A stretch of 64,000 nucleotides of DNA from Novosphingobium sp. 28-62-57 (GCA_002256985.1 NCGO01000005.1:1-64000), one strand, 5' to 3'. Shown: positions 6,711-15,453, counted from the stretch's first letter. Notes: generated by a model from the letters alone, not told the origin. Translations and numbers: made by a program.

Positions 6711-9077
6711 TCAGAAATCGAACGAAAGGCGCACGCCATAAGTGCGCGGTGCGCTGAACTGCCAATTGTAGATGTCGTCCGGCCCGGCCACGGTGAACCC
6801 GGAATAAGTGAGCGGACGGACATTTTCGAGGTTGCGGACAAAGCCCTGCAAGCTGAAGCGCTTGTTTTCAGGCGCATAGGTCAGCGACAGGTCGGTCTGG
6901 GTAAAGGCCGTCTGCTTTGAATCCCGATAATTGAAGACATCGCCGAAGTAGGCGCTCTTGAACGTCGAGAATACGCTGGCGGTCAGGCTGCCCATGTCGC
7001 CCAGCGGGATCACCTTGTCGTAGGCCAGCGTGATCGTCCATTCGGGCGTCATCGGCGGGGTGTTTCCGGCAAGATTGGGCTGGGTGATCACGCCCGGCGT
7101 CGTTTCGAGATTGCCGACGGTAAGTTCACCATTGCCACCGCTGGGGCGGCAACCGCTTCCACCGACGCAGAACACCGGAATTGCGGTGAGCAGCGAATTG
7201 TATTCGGCATTGAGGTAGTTGACCGAGGCCGAGAAGGTATCGTTGTCCGAAAGCTTGATATTCGCTTCGGCTTCGATGCCCCAGATGGTTGCCTTGCCGG
7301 CATTGAAGATCTGGGCTCCTTTGGTCGTATCGAGCAGCACGCCGACCTGCAGATCCTTGTAGTCATAGTAGAAGCCTGCAAGGTTGAAGATGTGCTGCGC
7401 ATTGGCGCCGAAGTTCTTCTTGATGCCCGCTTCATAGGCCGTGTTGGATTCAGGGGCATAGACGCCCACCGAATCGAACCCGCCTGCCTTGAACCCGGTG
7501 GAAACCTTGCCGTAAATCAGCGTGTCTGGATCGGGCTTGAAGTTCACGCCAGCCAGCCAGGTCAGCTTGTCTGCCGCCGACCCCAGCGTGAGATTGCGCA
7601 GCGGCGTGCCCAGACTTGCTGGACGGACCGAGCCTGTGTTGAACAGCGGGTTGGAAGGATTGGCGATGGCACCGCCATAGTCCTTGTACAGCGCCGAGCG
7701 CTTGTCATCGGTGTAGCGCAGGCCGCCAACCAGCGTGATCTGGTCGCTGACCTTCACATCGGCTTGACCGAAGACCGCCCAGCTGCGCGATTCCACTGAG
7801 CGCTCAAAGTAGTTCACGTAACCACCGTTTGCGCCGAGCAGAAATGGTGGCGGCGGTGCGCGATAGAGGCCACGCTCGACTTCAAGGTCTTCCTTGAAAT
7901 AGAACGCGCCCGTCTGCCAGACTAGCAGATCGCTCTCCCCGTTCAGGCGCAATTCGTGGCTTTGCGTCTGGATCGTGTCGATGAACGTGTTGAAGCGATA
8001 GGCAGGTGAAAGCGTGACCGCTGAGTTGCGATCGGTTTCACGATAGCCCCCGGTATAAGTCAGGGTCGCACCGCCAAAATCATAGGCGATGCTGCCGCGG
8101 GCCGCCGTGGAGTTCTGCTTGTTGAAGCCAAGCCCGGTGGCGGGCGATGCGTAGTTGGACCGGTCCACATTCGCCAGATTGTTGGTCAAGGCCGGGATGC
8201 ACTGCGTGCCCGGAACGGCTGGGGCAATCTCGACAAAGCCGGGGTTGGCAAGGCAGCCTGCGCCCGGCGAATTGCCCGGAGCGTTGAAATTGAAGAATGC
8301 CTGGGCCGGGACCACCAGATTTTGTTCGACCCGCTCGATCGCGGCATTGATCTTCAGGCCCGAAACCGGCTCAAGCCGCAGGCTGAGGCGGCCGCCCCAG
8401 GTGTTGTCGTCGCCGCTGCGGGCATTGACGTTGGGGTGGAAGTTGTATCCATCGCGGTCGGAATAGATGCCCGAAGCGCGAATGCCGCCGATGTCGCCAA
8501 GCGGCACACTGACGCCGCCCTCGGCCAGAACGTGGTTGAAATTGCCGTAGCTGATGCTGCCGTTGGCCTCAAACTCGCTGCCTGCCTTGCGGGTGATGAA
8601 GTTGATCGCACCACCGGTGGCATTGCGGCCATAGAGCGTGCCTTGCGGTCCGCGCAGCACTTCCACACGCTCAAGATCGAAAAGCGACGCATTCAGCACG
8701 GTCGGACGGTTGATATACTCACCATCGATGTTGACAGCGATGGCCTGATCCTGGGCTTCGTCGTTGCTGTTGCTGCCAACGCCGCGCACGGTGATGCGGG
8801 TCTGGACCGTGTCGTTCACGATCTGCACCACTGGTGCAACACGCTGCAGCGAAAGCAGATCGGTGACACCTGCTGCCTTCAAGGCTTCGCCGCCGACCAC
8901 GTTGATCGCGATAGGCACATCCTGCACGTTCTGAACGCGATTTTGCGCGGTCACGACGATTTCGGCGTTGGTGGCCGCAGTTTCCGGCGGCGCGGCTTCC
9001 TGTGCATGGACAGGGGTTGCAAGCGCAATAGATGCGCAGCTGGCAAGCAGACTTGTGCCTTGGATGAAGTTTCGCAT
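6711..9077 (-). CDS. TonB-dependent outer-membrane receptor (glycoside uptake candidate)
   Basis: A 788-residue protein with a signal peptide (MRNFIQGTSLLASCASIALATPVHA region), a TonB-box-like AEIVVTAQNR, a plug domain (DVPIAINVVGGEALKAAGV... VEVLRGPQGTLYGRNATGG) and a C-terminal barrel ending in Phe, of the sphingomonad type linked to carbohydrate or aromatic uptake. GGGAGGGA precedes the ATG. It heads the minus-strand set that continues with the isomerase and the GPH symporter, so it likely carries the same glycoside across the outer membrane. The ligand is not deducible. Confidence 0.93.
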   Translation of the reverse strand: MRNFIQGTSLLASCASIALATPVHAQEAAPPETAATNAEIVVTAQNRVQNVQDVPIAINVVGGEALKAAGVTDLLSLQRVAPVVQIVNDTVQTRITVRGVGSNSNDEAQDQAIAVNIDGEYINRPTVLNASLFDLERVEVLRGPQGTLYGRNATGGAINFITRKAGSEFEANGSISYGNFNHVLAEGGVSVPLGDIGGIRASGIYSDRDGYNFHPNVNARSGDDNTWGGRLSLRLEPVSGLKINAAIERVEQNLVVPAQAFFNFNAPGNSPGAGCLANPGFVEIAPAVPGTQCIPALTNNLANVDRSNYASPATGLGFNKQNSTAARGSIAYDFGGATLTYTGGYRETDRNSAVTLSPAYRFNTFIDTIQTQSHELRLNGESDLLVWQTGAFYFKEDLEVERGLYRAPPPPFLLGANGGYVNYFERSVESRSWAVFGQADVKVSDQITLVGGLRYTDDKRSALYKDYGGAIANPSNPLFNTGSVRPASLGTPLRNLTLGSAADKLTWLAGVNFKPDPDTLIYGKVSTGFKAGGFDSVGVYAPESNTAYEAGIKKNFGANAQHIFNLAGFYYDYKDLQVGVLLDTTKGAQIFNAGKATIWGIEAEANIKLSDNDTFSASVNYLNAEYNSLLTAIPVFCVGGSGCRPSGGNGELTVGNLETTPGVITQPNLAGNTPPMTPEWTITLAYDKVIPLGDMGSLTASVFSTFKSAYFGDVFNYRDSKQTAFTQTDLSLTYAPENKRFSLQGFVRNLENVRPLTYSGFTVAGPDDIYNWQFSAPRTYGVRLSFDF

Positions 9078-9285
9078 AATCCCTCCCGAAAGGAACCCCG
9101 ATTGAAAAGGGGTTTTGGTTGCAGTATTGAATCAGTATTGAAGAGGATCGATAATTCTCGCCGAACAGTTTCTACCTCTGTTCTGCGATGGCAGTTTGAT
9201 CAGGTTTTTGCTGGCACCTGACGAATGCAGTATTCAAATCGATTGGTGAGACGGGCCGCTGGTGCGGCCATTTCGACACTGTGTG
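9078..9285. other. intergenic region upstream of TonB receptor with repeated CAGTATT
   Basis: 208 bases without a gene. CAGTATT occurs at 9122, 9133 and 9228, the first two as near-adjacent direct copies extended to CAGTATTGAA. These could be operator half-sites for the receptor operon. No clear promoter hexamers or terminator are seen. Confidence 0.3.
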
Positions 9286-10395
9286 TCACCGGGCATTGCT
9301 TCCAAGCGCCGGCATCACGCGCTGCGCCAACAGGTCCAGCGTCTGATTGCCCAACCGCAGGCGTTCTTCGGTCAGGGGGCCGGTGGTGGTGCCGCACAGG
9401 ATGTTGCCGATGCCCAGCTCCTTGTAGGGCTGCAGATGTTCGATCACCGTTTCGGGCGAGCCATAGAGGCACCAGGTGCCGATCCAGTCCTCGGTCAGGG
9501 CATCGGGTGTGCGGTCGGTTTTCTTGTTTTCGGAATTGCTCTCGGCGCGCGCGTTGAACTCCGCCTCGCGCTCAACCGCTGCCTGATAGGCGCGCAGGAT
9601 CACTTCCAGCTCTTCACGGGCCTGATCGTCGCTCTCGGCCACATGGACGCACTGATAAGTGTGCGTCGTCCAATCTAGAGCGGAAGCCACCGTTTCGTCC
9701 GAATGGCCTGCTTCGGTCAGCATCTGGTGATAGATGTCGAAATACTTCTTCACATGCACGAACGGCTCGGTGCCGCCAATCTTGGGCGGGGTGAAGGCGG
9801 GGATGAAGGCAGGCCAGCCATGCTGCGCTGCACGGCGAGTGCTGCTTTCCTTCATCGCCACCGGCATCAATCGTGCGTGGCCGGGCGTATAGGCAGCAGG
9901 GGCAATGCGCTGAATCACGCGGCCCTGATGCGGACCGTTGGCGATGTCGATCGCCGGGCTGTCCATCGTCTTGGCCCAGAGCGCCTCGGCCAGCGCCAGG
10001 TTCTGTTCGGCGATGGCGCCTGCGTCCTTGTAGTTGACGCCGAACCCGATCATCTCCTCAGGCGTCGTGCCGCTGCCAATGCCGATCAGCAGTTTGCCGT
10101 CGGTCAACTGGTCCAGAATATTGATCCGCTCAACAAACCGCACCGGGTGGTGAAGCGGCACCGAAACGACTGAAAAGCCGAAATGCATTTCGGGCATTTT
10201 CGCGGCGAGATAGGCCGCAAAGATAAAGCTGTCGCTGGCCACCGGCATATAGCCGTTGAAATGGTGATCGGGCATGAAAATTGCCGAGAAGCCTTGATCG
10301 CGCGCGCGCAGCGCATGCGTCTCAAGGTCCTTCATCAGCTGCCGGTCATCTTCTGCACGCATCGTGCGCGCATTCAGAAATACCGAAAACCGCAT
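9286..10395 (-). CDS. LLM class flavin-dependent oxidoreductase (luciferase-like)
   Basis: A 369-residue bacterial-luciferase-fold protein: MRFSVFLNARTMRAED at the N terminus, MPDHHFNGYMPV, the FGFSVVSVPLHHPVRFVERINILDQLTDGKLLIGIGSGT core that follows the usual LLM pattern (DxLSxGRxxxGxG), and a C-terminal substrate-loop region. Members use reduced FMN or F420 to oxygenate or oxidise small molecules. The start at 10395 is preferred because the product then begins at the conserved first strand, with GGGGAG just upstream. It is divergent from a TetR gene and probably controlled by it. A role in processing the aglycone or sugar of region 1 is possible but not shown. Confidence 0.85.
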   Translation of the reverse strand: MRFSVFLNARTMRAEDDRQLMKDLETHALRARDQGFSAIFMPDHHFNGYMPVASDSFIFAAYLAAKMPEMHFGFSVVSVPLHHPVRFVERINILDQLTDGKLLIGIGSGTTPEEMIGFGVNYKDAGAIAEQNLALAEALWAKTMDSPAIDIANGPHQGRVIQRIAPAAYTPGHARLMPVAMKESSTRRAAQHGWPAFIPAFTPPKIGGTEPFVHVKKYFDIYHQMLTEAGHSDETVASALDWTTHTYQCVHVAESDDQAREELEVILRAYQAAVEREAEFNARAESNSENKKTDRTPDALTEDWIGTWCLYGSPETVIEHLQPYKELGIGNILCGTTTGPLTEERLRLGNQTLDLLAQRVMPALGSNAR

Positions 10396-10438
10396 CTGCC
10401 TCTCACTCCCCAGGATTATTGGATTCTTGCCTGTTGCG

Positions 10439-10457
10439 AATTGGCCTGCTGCCAATT
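10439..10457. promoter_or_regulatory. putative TetR operator
   Basis: AATTGGC-CTGCT-GCCAATT is a perfect 7-base inverted repeat with a 5-base spacer. It is centred in the 125-base gap between the divergent LLM oxidoreductase and TetR genes, the usual place and shape for a TetR-family operator controlling both. Confidence 0.6.
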
Positions 10458-10520
10458 GGATCGAAACAGACGAATCAAATTAGAATTGACGTTCCTGTTT
10501 TGATACTGTGTAGCGTGACC

Positions 10521-11189
10521 ATGTCAACAGATACGATTCACACCGATGCGCTTGCTTCGGGAGCGCTCAGCCGGAAGCCCCTTCAGGGGCGCAGTCTCGC
10601 CTCGTTTGAGCGGATGCTAGAGGCGACCAAGGCGCTCATGCTCGAAACGGGGGGGGATGCCTTCACGCTGCAGGACGTGAGCGAGCGTGGGCAGGTGTCG
10701 ATCGGGTCGATTTACCTGCGCTTTGAAAGCAAGGACCGGCTGCTCCACGCGGTTATCGCTGAAGAGCTGAAAAACGTGATCCGGCTGGAACAGGCCATGC
10801 TGACCGAGACCATTGCTGAATCGCCTACGCTTGGCGAATTCCTGCCGCGGTATATCGAGCGTTACAGCAGCTTTCTGAAAATCCACGCCCCCTTGCTGCG
10901 CACGATCATGCAGCGCGCGGCTGTCGATCCTGCCGTGTCCGAACCGGGCAAGGAGACTGCACGCCGCTCGGCCACCCTGTCGATCGAGGCGATCCTGACC
11001 TATCGGGATGAGATCAAGTCACCGGACGCGGCGGACCGGGCGCATGCTGTCTTTCAGATCGTATTTGCCACGATTGCGCGCCAATTCGGCCTCGGCTCAT
11101 CGCCTGAATCCGGAGACCCGGCAGTGTGGGAATTCATGAAGGACGAGCTTTCGAAGATGGCGCTCGCCTATCTGCGCCACGCCGATTGA
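10521..11189 (+). CDS. TetR/AcrR family transcriptional regulator
   Basis: A 222-residue protein with an N-terminal TetR helix-turn-helix: RMLEATKALMLETGGDAFTLQDVSERGQVSIGSIYLRFESKDRLL at about residues 30-75, followed by an all-helical ligand-binding domain. ATG 10521 is taken because the residues upstream of it run through the intergenic operator. A GTG two codons earlier is an alternative. The perfect inverted repeat at 10439-10457 is its likely binding site, which would make it the local repressor of itself and the flavin oxidoreductase. The inducer is unknown. Confidence 0.88.
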   Translation: MSTDTIHTDALASGALSRKPLQGRSLASFERMLEATKALMLETGGDAFTLQDVSERGQVSIGSIYLRFESKDRLLHAVIAEELKNVIRLEQAMLTETIAESPTLGEFLPRYIERYSSFLKIHAPLLRTIMQRAAVDPAVSEPGKETARRSATLSIEAILTYRDEIKSPDAADRAHAVFQIVFATIARQFGLGSSPESGDPAVWEFMKDELSKMALAYLRHAD

Positions 11190-11210
11190 GCCAGACGCGC
11201 GGGTGATCGG

Positions 11211-12242
11211 TCAGTCGCTGCTGATGTCTTGCGCCGGGGGCGTGAGCCCAGCCTTGATTTGCGCCTGATAGCGTAGCCGCGTTTCGATCTGTTCGAGCGC
11301 GACTTTGCCCCCGACACAGGCGTGGAGCGCGCGCGAGACTTCGACCAGGCGCGAGGCGATGAAGCCGATCAGGGCAAGGCCTGCGATCAGCGATTCGTCG
11401 CGGGCCGTCCCGGCAATGGCGAGCAGCACAAAGATGCCCAGGCCTCCGCCTGCCAGCGCCACGGCATCCATCACGCCCACCACGGTGGCGCGGCGGATGG
11501 CGATATCCGATGCCAGTTGCGCCCGCCAGGCAAGGCGGCGCTTGTCAGCCCGGCGCACGCGGCGGCGCGTGGCCAGCTCTTCATCGGATGGCACGCGCAA
11601 GCGTCGCATGACAAAGCGGGTCAACTGTCCACGCACCCGGCGCTGTTCGGTAATCCGGCCCGCCAGCAGGCGCGCCAGCCAAAGCAGCAGCGCGGTGGCG
11701 GCCAGCAATGGCAGCAGCCCTGTGGCCAGTTGCGGATGCTGGGCCAGCAGCAGCAGGCTGGTGGCCAGCGCGGCAACTGTGGCGGTGAGCAGCGCGGCAG
11801 GCCCCCGCGCCGCCCAGTTGCGCACCGCGGTAAGATCGCCGACGAAGGGCATCAACAGGCGCGATTCCTCTACCTGGCCCAGTGTGGGGATGGCGGCGGC
11901 AAACAGCTTTTCGCGCAGGCGCAGCACATAGGATTGGGCGAGGCGTTCGCCGAAATAGCGTTCGGCCAGCCCGGCTGCACCGGTCAGCAGCGCACTGCCC
12001 AGCAAGCCGCCCAGCAGCAGCGGCGACAGCGCATTGGCGGTGATGGCAGCGCCGACCAGCCCCGCCGATACGGTGGCTGTGCCTGCCTGCAACGCGCCGG
12101 TTCCCACCAGCGCAGCAAATTGCCACCGCCGCGCATCGGACAGCAGCGGCGGCAGGCGGCGGCGCCGGGGGCGGCGTTGGGCGGTGCCCTGTTCTGGTTG
12201 GGGCCTGCGTCGGCGCAGCAGGTCGATCAACTTCACCAGCAT
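11211..12242 (-). CDS. orphan ABC exporter transmembrane domain (no ATPase domain)
   Basis: This 343-residue membrane protein resembles the type-I ABC exporter membrane domain: hydrophobic segments at about 43-95, 145-190 and 250-290, and an intracellular-loop-like YFGERLAQSYVLRLREKLFAAAIPTL stretch. It ends without any nucleotide-binding domain, and none is encoded adjacent. The N terminus is very rich in Arg and Gln. AAGGAG sits almost against the ATG, so the GTG at 12236 may be the true start. An ECF-type promoter (12259-12284) lies directly upstream, back to back with the promoter of the hydroxylase gene. It may work with an ATPase encoded elsewhere, or be a membrane scaffold. Confidence 0.6.
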   Translation of the reverse strand: MLVKLIDLLRRRRPQPEQGTAQRRPRRRRLPPLLSDARRWQFAALVGTGALQAGTATVSAGLVGAAITANALSPLLLGGLLGSALLTGAAGLAERYFGERLAQSYVLRLREKLFAAAIPTLGQVEESRLLMPFVGDLTAVRNWAARGPAALLTATVAALATSLLLLAQHPQLATGLLPLLAATALLLWLARLLAGRITEQRRVRGQLTRFVMRRLRVPSDEELATRRRVRRADKRRLAWRAQLASDIAIRRATVVGVMDAVALAGGGLGIFVLLAIAGTARDESLIAGLALIGFIASRLVEVSRALHACVGGKVALEQIETRLRYQAQIKAGLTPPAQDISSD

Positions 12243-12258
12243 TCTCCTTCACCGGCCT

Positions 12259-12284
12259 AACGGGGCGGGTGGCAGGATTATTCC
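12259..12284 (-). promoter_or_regulatory. ECF-sigma-type promoter for the orphan ABC membrane gene
   Basis: Reading the minus strand: GGAATA (12284-12279), 16 bases, CGTT (12262-12259), then AGG. The layout is identical to the sites upstream of the sigma-factor, protease, hydroxylase and NTPase genes in this window. Confidence 0.6.
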
Positions 12285-12292
12285 CGGCCTGC

Positions 12293-12318
12293 GGAATAAA
12301 GCGCCCGCGCGGCCCGTT
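12293..12318 (+). promoter_or_regulatory. ECF-sigma-type promoter for the aspartyl/asparaginyl hydroxylase gene
   Basis: GGAATA (12293-12298), 16 bases, CGTT (12315-12318), 35 bases before the ATG at 12353. It is divergent from the site at 12259-12284, giving a back-to-back promoter pair. Confidence 0.6.
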
Positions 12319-12352
12319 TGCAGGGCAGTTTTGCTGATGGGAGTGATGTGCC

Positions 12353-12949
12353 ATGCGCTTTTTCAAGTTGATCCAGAGCGGAATTGATCCGCAGCCTTTC
12401 CTTTCCGAAATCGCCGGGGTGGAAGGGGCGTGGGATGCCGCAACCGGACGCCAGGCCAAGATCGCGGTGCAGCGTGAGGCGCTGTCGATCCCGCTGCGCG
12501 GCGCGCGCCGCTCCGCCATGGCCGGGCGTGAAGTGCGCGATGTGCTGGAAAGCCGGTGGACGACCGGCTCGGCCAGCTATCCGGTGGCGCGGGCGTTTCT
12601 GGAACAGGCTGCAGAAGCGCTGGAGAGCCAGTTGGGCCGGGCTAAGATCGTGTGTCTGCCCGCGGGGCACCGCGTTTATCCGCATATCGACCGGGGCCGA
12701 TATTACGAAATGCACAATCGTTATCACGTGGTGCTGGTCTCGACACAAGGGTCGTGGCTGAAGGCTGCGGACGAGGAAGTGCGGATGCAGACCGGGCAAT
12801 GGTGGTGGTTCGACAACGATCAGATTCACGAAGCCCGCAACGAAGGCACGGCCGACCGCATCCACATGATCTTCGATCTGCTGCCCAACCACCGTCTTGA
12901 AGAAGCAAGAGCCGCGATGGGGGCCGAGGTGGAAGTAACACCTGCTTAG
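12353..12949 (+). CDS. aspartyl/asparaginyl beta-hydroxylase family 2-oxoglutarate oxygenase
   Basis: A 198-residue soluble cupin-fold protein with the family signatures PHIDRGRYYEMHNRYH (about 112-127; first metal His in PHID), GQWWWFDNDQIHEARNEG (about 147-164; second metal His in IHEARN) and DRIHMIFD (2-oxoglutarate-binding Arg). Members hydroxylate Asp or Asn side chains, free or in peptides, using Fe(II), O2 and 2-oxoglutarate. It has no signal peptide, so it is cytoplasmic. GGGAG precedes the ATG. It is monocistronic: an ECF-type promoter lies 35 bases upstream and a strong terminator follows. Its substrate is unknown; the Asp-rich exported protein of the same predicted regulon (18414-20180) is a candidate. 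Confidence 0.82.
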   Translation: MRFFKLIQSGIDPQPFLSEIAGVEGAWDAATGRQAKIAVQREALSIPLRGARRSAMAGREVRDVLESRWTTGSASYPVARAFLEQAAEALESQLGRAKIVCLPAGHRVYPHIDRGRYYEMHNRYHVVLVSTQGSWLKAADEEVRMQTGQWWWFDNDQIHEARNEGTADRIHMIFDLLPNHRLEEARAAMGAEVEVTPA

Positions 12950-12972
12950 GTTTGGGCCTGCGCCTGAGGATT

Positions 12973-13015
12973 GGCCTGCAGCCTTGCCAGATTTGGCCGG
13001 GTTGCAGGCCTTTTT
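12973..13015 (+). terminator. rho-independent terminator after hydroxylase gene
   Basis: GGCCTGCA (12973-12980) pairs with TGCAGGCC (13003-13010) and is followed by TTTTT, 24 bases after the hydroxylase stop codon. Confidence 0.8.
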
Positions 13016-13044
13016 CGTTGGTGGCTTGGCTCAGAAGCAGAAAA

Positions 13045-13261
13045 GCGGGTTCGCGCAGAGGCGCAGAGGAAGCAGAGATCGCAGAGAAGGTCGAATCGCG
13101 GCAAAGCCGCCGAAAAAATCTCCAGACGCTGCATTTGTCATGGCAAAACAGGCATGAATGACCCTGCGAGAAGCGGGGCATCAAGCTTTACGAGACGGCC
13201 TCGTCGCTAGTTTAACCTCTTTGCGATCCCTGCTTCCTCTGCGCCTCTGCGCGAAACCCCT
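13045..13261 (-). repeat. dispersed hairpin repeat R1, copy 1 (reverse orientation)
   Basis: About 217 bases bounded by imperfect inverted ends: GGGTTCGCGCAGAGGCGC at the left and its complement GCGCCTCTGCGCGAAACCCC at the right. The arms continue inward as AGGAAGCAGAGATCGCAGAG. The centre carries the family core (AACGCAGCGTCTGGATTT and GACGGCTTTGCCGC) in reverse. It starts 30 bases after a terminator. No open reading frame of note. Confidence 0.85.
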
Positions 13262-13429
13262 TCTTCTTTACCGGATCGGCAGCTCAAAAACTTCGCTCAG
13301 CCGATGAGCGCTTTTTATGCGCAGATGCCAAAACGACCTTTTTCATGATGTTTCAACAACAAAGCCAGCCACAGCACGATCCTGCCATGTGATGGCGGCG
13401 AAAAAATCGCAGAGGCTGATATTTTTTGC

Positions 13430-13455
13430 GGAATAACCCGCAGGCCTGCCCCGTT
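13430..13455 (+). promoter_or_regulatory. ECF-sigma-type promoter for the NTPase/hydrolase/porin genes
   Basis: GGAATA (13430-13435), 16 bases, CGTT (13452-13455), 34 bases before the ATG at 13489. Spacing is identical to the other four sites. Confidence 0.58.
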
Positions 13456-13488
13456 CGATCAGCAATACAGTTTCACACGGAGGCAAAC

Positions 13489-14583
13489 ATGATCTGCGAA
13501 GCAATCCCCCACTCGATCAACCCGACCCGCGCTGAACGGCTTCAGCTGCGTCTGGCGCAAGCCAAGCGCGCTTTCACGACACGCCATGTCGATCTTGCCA
13601 CAGCTGAGCGGCTGGTGCGCTCTGGCCGGGTGCCGGTGGCAGGCGATGTTGTGCTGGCCCGGGTGACCGCGATTGGCCAGCATGCCCGGATCGAAAACAT
13701 CCACGGCCGCCGCGGCCAGCTCTATGTCGGTGATGAAATCATCGTGGCCTATGGCAACCGCTATGCACCCGATCAGTTCGAAGCCTTTGTGCCGACCGAT
13801 CTGGAAGAGTGCGATCTGGTGGCAGGCGGCGGCGTGGCATCGCGGATGACCCGCAAGCACGCCGGGATGAAGAACCCCACGAAGATCGAAGTGATCGGCC
13901 TTTTGGCAGGCGAGAGTGGGCAGACCATCAATCTGAAGGACTTTGCCGTTCGGGCCGATGCACAGCCGCTGCGCCCGACCCGCGTGATTGCGGTGGTTGG
14001 CAGCTCGATGAATGCGGGCAAGACCACCACGGCGGGCGGCCTGGTCCACGGCCTGACCCGCGCAGGTTTCCGCGTGGGTGCGGCCAAGATCACCGGCACC
14101 GGATCGGGCGGAGATCTGTGGACGATGCGCGATGCCGGTGCGATCGAGGCGATCGACTTTACCGATGCCGGGCACGCCTCGACGTTTTGCGTGGATAGCG
14201 AGGGCCTGGCAGACATCTGCACCGGCCTGCTCGACAAACTGGCCCGGTCAGGCGCGGATATTGCCGTGGTGGAAATCGCCGACGGCCTGTTGCAGCCAGA
14301 AACCGCAGCGCTGGTGGAAATGGCGCAAGCGCAAGGCTGGTTTGACGGTTTCGTGTTTGCTGCAGCCGATGCGATGGGCTCGGCCTTTGGTGCCAACTGG
14401 CTGGCGCAACGCGGGATCGTGCCGCTGGCGCTGTCCGGTCTGGTCTCAGCCTCGCCGCTGGCAGCAGGGGAAGCGGCCCGCACGTGCGCGCTGCCGGTGG
14501 CAACGCTTGCTGAACTGCGCGATCCGGTTGCGGTGACCAAGATCGTGTTCCGCCAGGACATGCTGGTGGAAGAAGCGGCCTGA
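13489..14583 (+). CDS. P-loop NTPase of dethiobiotin-synthetase/MobB-like type, unknown function
   Basis: A 364-residue soluble protein. Residues about 1-160 form a predicted beta-rich N-terminal domain with no motif I recognise. Then RVIAVVGSSMNAGKTTTAGG gives a P-loop at about 165-184, followed by an Asp/Glu-containing AVVEIADG strand as in SIMIBI-class NTPases that transfer phosphate to small molecules. It may be related to the DUF1611 group, but I am not certain. GGAGG precedes ATG 13489. It is followed after 46 bases by an alpha/beta hydrolase and then a porin, so the three may form one unit reading an imported small molecule. The ECF-type promoter lies 34 bases upstream. Confidence 0.7.
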   Translation: MICEAIPHSINPTRAERLQLRLAQAKRAFTTRHVDLATAERLVRSGRVPVAGDVVLARVTAIGQHARIENIHGRRGQLYVGDEIIVAYGNRYAPDQFEAFVPTDLEECDLVAGGGVASRMTRKHAGMKNPTKIEVIGLLAGESGQTINLKDFAVRADAQPLRPTRVIAVVGSSMNAGKTTTAGGLVHGLTRAGFRVGAAKITGTGSGGDLWTMRDAGAIEAIDFTDAGHASTFCVDSEGLADICTGLLDKLARSGADIAVVEIADGLLQPETAALVEMAQAQGWFDGFVFAAADAMGSAFGANWLAQRGIVPLALSGLVSASPLAAGEAARTCALPVATLAELRDPVAVTKIVFRQDMLVEEAA

Positions 14584-14629
14584 GCCCAACGGCGTTTGTT
14601 GGACACGGTTTGGGCGGGAGAATTCTGTC

Positions 14630-15406
14630 ATGGTCACCACTGTTCCGCGGGTCGAATTCATTGCCTCGACCGCGCCGGAGATGCCCGATTGCTTCGTGTC
14701 CATCGTGGGGCCAGATGCCCCCACGATGGTCGCCATCCACGGGATCAGCCGGAATGCTGCTGAAATCGCGACCCGCTTTTCACAGCATCCGGCCTTTGCC
14801 GGGGTCAACGTGATTGCCCCGCTGTTTGATGCCGCGCGGTTTGGCAAATACCAGCAATTGCGCACGCTGAAGGAAGGGCAGACCGCTTCTGACGTCGCCC
14901 TGTTCTGCCTGCTGGACCATCTGGCCGCGCAACATGGCATCAATACGGGCAAAGTGGCAGTGTTCGGCTTTTCCGGCGGGGCGCAGATGGCGCACCGGCT
15001 GGCCATCTTGCGGCCATCCCGGATCCGCGCGGTCTGTGCCGCGGCGGCGGGCTGGTATCTGCTGCCGGTGCTGGACCTGCCCTATCCTTATGGACTGGGC
15101 CAGGGCTGCCCGGCGGCATGGGACCGCGATGCAACACTGCGCATTCCGATGACCGTGATCGTGGGCAGCCGCGATACCCGGGTTGATGAATCGGTGCGGC
15201 AGGACCGGCTGATCGTGGCCCATCAGGGCACAAACCGGCTGCGCCGCGCCCGCATCTGGACGCAAGTGATGCGTAAGCATGCTGCCCAGTGCGAAGATTC
15301 CGAAAGTATATCTCTGATAACATTGGAAAATGGCTCGCACGATTTCGGGCAATGTGCCCGCGAGACGGAATTGTTAAATTTTGTTTCTGCTGCATTACAT
15401 TTTTAA
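14630..15406 (+). CDS. alpha/beta hydrolase (small esterase/PHB-depolymerase-like)
   Basis: A 258-residue alpha/beta hydrolase with the oxyanion motif MVAIHGISRN at about 33-42, nucleophile elbow GFSGGAQ (Ser at about 114), an acid in GSRDTRVDE near 185, and the catalytic His in NGSHDFGQ near 240. No signal peptide is apparent, so it is likely cytoplasmic. Fold and spacing suit a small carboxylesterase or a depolymerase-type enzyme; the substrate is unknown. It lies between the P-loop NTPase gene and the porin gene on the same strand. Confidence 0.8.
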   Translation: MVTTVPRVEFIASTAPEMPDCFVSIVGPDAPTMVAIHGISRNAAEIATRFSQHPAFAGVNVIAPLFDAARFGKYQQLRTLKEGQTASDVALFCLLDHLAAQHGINTGKVAVFGFSGGAQMAHRLAILRPSRIRAVCAAAAGWYLLPVLDLPYPYGLGQGCPAAWDRDATLRIPMTVIVGSRDTRVDESVRQDRLIVAHQGTNRLRRARIWTQVMRKHAAQCEDSESISLITLENGSHDFGQCARETELLNFVSAALHF

Positions 15407-15453
15407 ACAGTAGCGCTTACTTCACATCACGGGTCACAGGGGGGAATTAGCGC

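Noticed and set aside
12642-13210. Frames in the gap after the hydroxylase gene, including one through R1 copy 1
   Set aside because: Contain terminator and repeat sequence; no coding evidence.
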